A program made the position numbers and the translations under genes. A DNA stretch of 64,000 nt from Microbulbifer sp. YPW1 (lineage in GTDB: Bacteria > Pseudomonadota > Gammaproteobacteria > Pseudomonadales > Cellvibrionaceae): the NCBI RefSeq assembly GCF_013367775.1, contig NZ_CP055157.1, positions 4,042,001-4,106,000 of the forward strand, in the 5' to 3' direction. Of this stretch, positions 61,401 to 64,000 are shown in pieces; within the stretch, counting starts at the first letter, position 1, and each line of letters opens with the position of its first letter. The notes beneath the pieces are model-generated. The model was not told the DNA's origin and made no database searches. It was given only the letters and a program-made list of their open reading frames with translations.

Positions 61401-61991
61401 CCCCGCAAGGCCGAGGGTCAGGTATTCATCGATGGTCGCGGGAAATAGCAACGGCATCATGACCGACTCGAATATCTGGTCGGTATTGTGGGAGAACATG
61501 GAGGATTCCGCGGTGTGATCGTCACCACAGAGGGCAAGCACGCCGCCGAGCCTGGAAGTACCCTGAATATTTGCCTGGCGGAATACGTCGGCACTGCGAT
61601 CCACGCCGTGGCCCTTGCCGTACCAGATGGAGAAGACCCCATCCCGTGTCGCCTGCTGGCGATAGTGGTCCAGCAGCTGGGTCCCCCAGATATTGGTGGC
61701 ACCAAGGTCCTCATTGATACCCGGTTCAAAATGGATATCCCGCTCCGCCAGCAGCTTTTTGTGGCGCCACAGCGTCTGGTCGTAACCGCCGAGGGGAGAA
61801 CCGCGGTAACCGGAAATAAAGCCCGCGGTATTCAAACCAGCCTGCTCATCCAACTGCTTCTGCATCAAGGGCAGGCGTACCAGGGCATCAATACCGGTTA
61901 GGAAAACGCGTCCGGAGTCTCGGGTAAATGCTGCTTTGAGGGAATACTCCCGGTCAAAGCCCAGTTCCTGATCAGTTTCGACCATCGCCAT
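58455..61991 (-). CDS. Fused indolepyruvate ferredoxin oxidoreductase
   Basis: This 1178-aa single chain fuses the IorA and IorB parts. From the N-terminus: a pyrimidine-binding region (20-300, GYRGSPLGGYDQ), a TPP domain (about 460-620 with CAGCPHNSS, MGGEGAHWVG and MGDGTYNHSGLLAI) and a cluster region with CEGCGDCSVQSSC and CNKDMRCADGFCP. A gamma-type domain (about 740-930, VAGIGGSGVLTVAALLGMAAHLEEKG) and a C-terminal extension complete it. It oxidatively decarboxylates aryl-2-oxoacids such as indolepyruvate and phenylpyruvate to acyl-CoA with ferredoxin. The oxygen-tolerant long form is common in aerobic proteobacteria. An Lrp gene diverges from it. Confidence 0.93.
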   Translation of the reverse strand: MAMVETDQELGFDREYSLKAAFTRDSGRVFLTGIDALVRLPLMQKQLDEQAGLNTAGFISGYRGSPLGGYDQTLWRHKKLLAERDIHFEPGINEDLGATNIWGTQLLDHYRQQATRDGVFSIWYGKGHGVDRSADVFRQANIQGTSRLGGVLALCGDDHTAESSMFSHNTDQIFESVMMPLLFPATIDEYLTLGLAGIALSRFSGLWVGFKTITETVESGASIVVPPLPNFVLPESFPIPAHGLNYDPHLNWPAERMEYERRMLEERLPAAKAFAYANGLDKTIVDAPQKRFGIVTVGKAHGDLLEALKLLDLSERDLLEAGISIHKVAMSWPLEPRGMSEFARGMERVLVVEEKRPLVEDQMKNLFYSWPDSERPKVIGKKDLDGNDLLPAIWGFGPDQVAKAITRWLADTELAAKLIPLAEKLGSGVLQKASGLLAREPIFCAGCPHNSSTKLPEGSTGSAGIGCHIMALGKGLRTDTYSHMGGEGAHWVGLHRFSSDKHIFQNMGDGTYNHSGLLAIRQAVASKINITYKILLNDAVAMTGGQPADGEVTVPTLSRQLLAEGVGQVCLVSENPDYWASHRNLVPAEVQVFHRDDLDEVQRKLRDTAGVTAIIYEQVCAAEKRRRRKKGQMVDPAKRLLINHRVCEGCGDCSVQSSCIAVEPLETEFGRKRQVNQSSCNKDMRCADGFCPSFVSVEGGELKKPALKSLAQSIDEASQGLADAPKPQLDQPLSILVAGIGGSGVLTVAALLGMAAHLEEKGSTTLYFTGLSQKNGAVVAHVKVGNRPQDITTARIRDGAADLLLGCDMVTAAGQRPKFASGRMKALVNTAEVPVAAFVRNNELAFPADETAQSIESVAGEYHALDANRYAEALFGDTVAANLMMMGYACQQGLLPVSQNAIERAVELNGVAVENNLRAFRAGRLLVENPQAIEQLLSPAQVVKLVEPEEGVDQLVARLAGELTAYQNAAYARRFTAVIEKLHAAERKLMASGSAVTGDTLTRTAALSLFKAMAYKDEYEVARLYSGEAFQRQLRETFSGDYKLKFLMAPPLLARPDSSGRIRKIALGPWLAKLLPMLARGKVLRGTPLDVFGYTQERRQERSWAREVRQSVLDVAAGLGTGNRELAAELLALPQQVRGFGHVRAAKLDAVRERWDTLRSRFQRNGSSGSGVELAEMN

Positions 61992-62395
61992 CGGTTAGGA
62001 CCTTCTCGCAATATCTGGCAAGTACCTGACACGGGTGCGCGGTGCCCCGCAGTGTCAGTTCCAGCGTTATTGTTTTGATGCCAGTAAACTATCACCGGCA
62101 AGTCAGGCAGGTCATACCAAAATCACCACAAAAAGTGCACACAGCAGAAAGAATCCACCACACAAGGATAATTTTCTGCAATAATTCATAACTGAAAGCG
62201 ATTAGGTGAGAATATTTATCAACTTCTGGCCGGACGGCCGCCCGCAGGCCTATAGCGGGACAGGAATAGTGAATTTCTGCTATGTCTTGGTCACATAATG
62301 TATTCTTCCCCTGTGCCGCGACCCGCGGTAGATCGCTTAATTTCACTGAATTTGGCACTCTCAACTACAGAGAATCAGGAACACCGGGAAACTAT
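61992..62395. other. Divergent control region between the IOR gene and an Lrp gene
   Basis: These 404 bases hold no credible gene. They should contain both promoters and the operator of the Lrp-type regulator. The segment 62155-62300 is A/T-rich and includes imperfect dyads such as TTTCTGCAATAATTCATAAC, but I could not define an operator or hexamers with confidence. Confidence 0.45.
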
Positions 62396-62878
62396 ATGGC
62401 CTATCTACTGGACGCCATCGACAAACACATTCTGGAGATCCTTCAGCAGGATGCGACCATCCCCAACATCGAGCTGGCGGAAAAGGTTCACCTGTCACCC
62501 TCCCCCTGCTCCCGCCGGGTAAAGAATCTGCACGAACAAGGCTTTATCAAGCGCGCTGTCACCCTGCTGGAACCGGATATGGTCGGCCTGCCGGTGAGCG
62601 TGTTTATTCAGGTGACCCTCAACCACCAGGTCAAAAAAGAGCTGCAACACTTCGAATCCACCATTGGCCAGTGGCCGGAAGTGATGGAGTGTTACCTGAT
62701 GACCGGGGACTTCGATTATCTGTTGCGGGTGGTGGTACCCAATCTGCATGCTTACCAGGAGTTTCTGGACAAGAAGCTGACCGAACTCCCTGGAATCGAC
62801 CACATCAAGAGTAGCTTTTCCCTCAAACAGGTGAGATATCGTACAGAACTTCCGCTGGACCAACTGCTGGAAAAGTAA
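62396..62878 (+). CDS. Lrp/AsnC family regulator, divergent from the IOR gene
   Basis: This 160-aa Lrp-type regulator has a winged helix (LLDAIDKHILEILQQDATIPNIELAEKVHLSPSPCSRRVKNLHEQGFIKR) and a RAM domain containing MTGDFDYLLRVVVPNLHAYQEFLDKKL. I chose the ATG at 62396, with CGGGA upstream, giving the family start; an earlier frame from 62282 is not conserved. Close relatives beside indolepyruvate oxidoreductase genes suggest it senses an aromatic or branched-chain amino acid. It resembles the regulator at 1216 in the GLPVSVF and GD(F/Y)DY segments. Confidence 0.93.
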   Translation: MAYLLDAIDKHILEILQQDATIPNIELAEKVHLSPSPCSRRVKNLHEQGFIKRAVTLLEPDMVGLPVSVFIQVTLNHQVKKELQHFESTIGQWPEVMECYLMTGDFDYLLRVVVPNLHAYQEFLDKKLTELPGIDHIKSSFSLKQVRYRTELPLDQLLEK

Positions 62879-62884
62879 CACGCA

Positions 62885-63091
62885 CTAGCGTCGGAACAAG
62901 GACAAAAGGATACTCAGCACCACGCTGACGACGATCATCGTGGTAATAGGGAAATAAAAGCGACTGCGCCCGGATTCGATACGGATATCGCCGGGCAAAC
63001 GCCCAAACCAGTTCAGCAGCCACGGCGCATAATGCAAGATCAAACCAATCCCGGTCAGCATAATCCCCGCGACAATTAACCACCGCGCCAT
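62885..63091 (-). CDS. DUF2905 small membrane protein
   Basis: This 68-aa protein has two transmembrane helices (about 4-25 and 48-65) flanking the conserved loop LNWFGRLPGDIRIESGRSRFYFPITTMIV that defines DUF2905. The function is unknown; it is widespread as a single small gene. It is convergent with the Lrp gene, 6 bases apart. Confidence 0.9.
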   Translation of the reverse strand: MARWLIVAGIMLTGIGLILHYAPWLLNWFGRLPGDIRIESGRSRFYFPITTMIVVSVVLSILLSLFRR

Positions 63092-63439
63092 TACTCCACG
63101 CTCCTCTGTTCGTTACTGGATTTGACCGCATTGGACAATTTGCCCCCAGCACATACAGCTGAACCTTTCCTGTAGTACTCACATCCCACTTGCACTTGCC
63201 GCCGTGCGGCGATGCAAGACGATGTCGGCCAGGGTAAAGAATAGCTATCAACTGCTATTGACGTTCGGCGCATCAGACCCAGCCGACAGCAAAAAACATG
63301 GCAAGCCAGACTCTTCTTTCTACCTGCGTTTTAAGACGGGACATCGATACGTGCAGAAAGTCGACAAATTGGCAGCACCTTGTTGCGCTGATACCATCAG
63401 AGCGACCCTCTGACAGACGCTTCTACAAGGCTAATAACT
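63092..63439. other. Non-coding stretch before the amidohydrolase gene
   Basis: These 348 bases lie between two divergently oriented genes and carry no frame with a ribosome-binding site or family features. Promoters for both sides should lie here; none was assigned. No repeat or hairpin terminator was seen. Confidence 0.4.
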
Positions 63440-64000
63440 ATGCGCCTCTCTCATACCCTCGTTGGCGTGTGCGCTATCCTCGCATCCTGGAACCTCCAGG
63501 CCACGACGATCGTACATAACTTCTCCGGTTATCAGACAACCGAACGCGACCTTAACCAGTTCAACACGTTGGTGTTTGACCAGGGCAAGGTACTGGCCAC
63601 CGGTGATTTCGCCGCACTCAGTCAAAAATACCCGCAAGCGACAAAAGTCGATGCCGGCGGCAAGGTGCTGTTACCGGGTTTAATCGATGCCCACGGCCAC
63701 GTTCTGGGACAGGGAAGACTGCAGCAGCAACTGGATCTGCGTGACCTCGACCTCTCGAAGACACTCGATGCGATCAAACAATTTTCACGCAATCAACAAT
63801 CCGGCGATTGGCTGATCGGACGCGGATGGAATCAGGTCCTGTGGCGCGGCAAGCAATTCCCGACACGCCAACAACTCGACGCACTGGATATCGACCAACC
63901 GATCTGGCTGCGCCGTATTGACGGACATGCAGGGTGGGCCAACAGCGCGGCAATGGAGCGCGCGGGAATCACCCGCCAGTCAAAGGCGCCCGCAGGCGGC
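63440..64000 (+). CDS. Amidohydrolase-family protein (YtcJ-like), cut by the window end
   Basis: The first 187 codons of a longer gene are present; it remains open at the edge. It starts at an ATG preceded by AAGG and has a Sec signal peptide (LVGVCAILASWNLQA, cleaved near residue 21), so it is exported. Residues 22-90 resemble the small beta domain of amidohydrolases, followed by the metal-binding motif PGLIDAHGHV (two His) and then DWLIGRGWNQ. RRIDGHAGWANSAAM follows, typical of the YtcJ/exoenzyme-regulatory amidohydrolase_3 group. The full protein is usually about 550 aa. The substrate is unknown. Confidence 0.88.
   Translation, partial: MRLSHTLVGVCAILASWNLQATTIVHNFSGYQTTERDLNQFNTLVFDQGKVLATGDFAALSQKYPQATKVDAGGKVLLPGLIDAHGHVLGQGRLQQQLDLRDLDLSKTLDAIKQFSRNQQSGDWLIGRGWNQVLWRGKQFPTRQQLDALDIDQPIWLRRIDGHAGWANSAAMERAGITRQSKAPAGG

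Overview
The window is chromosomal DNA of a Gram-negative gammaproteobacterium. It is GC-rich and densely coding, and it carries SlyX, GreB, CmoA/CmoB/CmoM, RsmJ, bifunctional PutA, lipoproteins with lipoboxes, an OmpA-like protein and a porin. Gene content and style suggest a marine, Microbulbifer-like (Cellvibrionales) organism; this is inference, with no rRNA to confirm it. No rRNA, tRNA, CRISPR array, prophage or transposase was seen. All intact genes appear full length; only the last gene is cut, by the window edge.

Layout. 0-10.5 kb: phenylalanine hydroxylase with a strong terminator, an Lrp-type regulator followed by a class V PLP enzyme, a CPA2 antiporter, an EmrE-like exporter, glutaryl-CoA dehydrogenase, a 114-bp inverted-repeat element, a TRIC-like channel, a lipoprotein S33 peptidase and a mercaptopyruvate sulfurtransferase. 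10.5-22.8 kb: MsrA, a methyltransferase, a porin, a Pam18-like J protein, the complete tRNA cmo5U tail set (cmoM, cmoA, cmoB) around an M16C protease, serine dehydratase and RsmJ. 22.8-28.4 kb: envelope and small proteins (an 11-residue-repeat acidic protein, a secreted protein, an OmpA lipoprotein, SlyX), a class C beta-lactamase-fold hydrolase and a voltage-gated K+ channel with a C-terminal zinc ribbon. 28.6-36 kb: a SUI1 protein, an 890-aa membrane protein resembling an M48 protease without its HExxH, an AgcS symporter, and an S9 peptidase overlapping greB. 36-40.5 kb: a minus-strand molybdenum hydroxylase operon (2Fe-2S subunit, Tat-exported Moco subunit, XdhC, MocA-like). 40.6-47.9 kb: AzlCD exporter, acyl-CoA dehydrogenase, EamA transporter, and an Lrp regulator divergent from putA. 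48-50.4 kb: a purple-acid-phosphatase-like protein and a glycine-zipper lipoprotein. 50.5-58.4 kb: an ECF sigma/ChrR pair divergent from a lipid-modification operon (SnoaL-like, SDR, FAD oxidoreductase, DUF1365, CFA-synthase-like, DUF2878). 58.4-64 kb: fused indolepyruvate ferredoxin oxidoreductase divergent from a third Lrp regulator, DUF2905, and the start of an amidohydrolase.

Two themes stand out. One is amino acid catabolism under local Lrp/AsnC control: PhhA, PutA, SdaA, GcdH, an acyl-CoA dehydrogenase and the IOR enzyme, with three Lrp paralogues. The other is oxidative or photo-oxidative defence: the sigmaE-ChrR module, whose putative autoregulatory promoter can be read upstream of the sigma gene, plus MsrA and the sulfurtransferase. 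The least explained items are the pseudo-M48 protein, the inverted-repeat element, the 11-residue-repeat protein, a terminator with no obvious gene before it, and a 672-bp non-coding block with a DnaA-box-like dyad.
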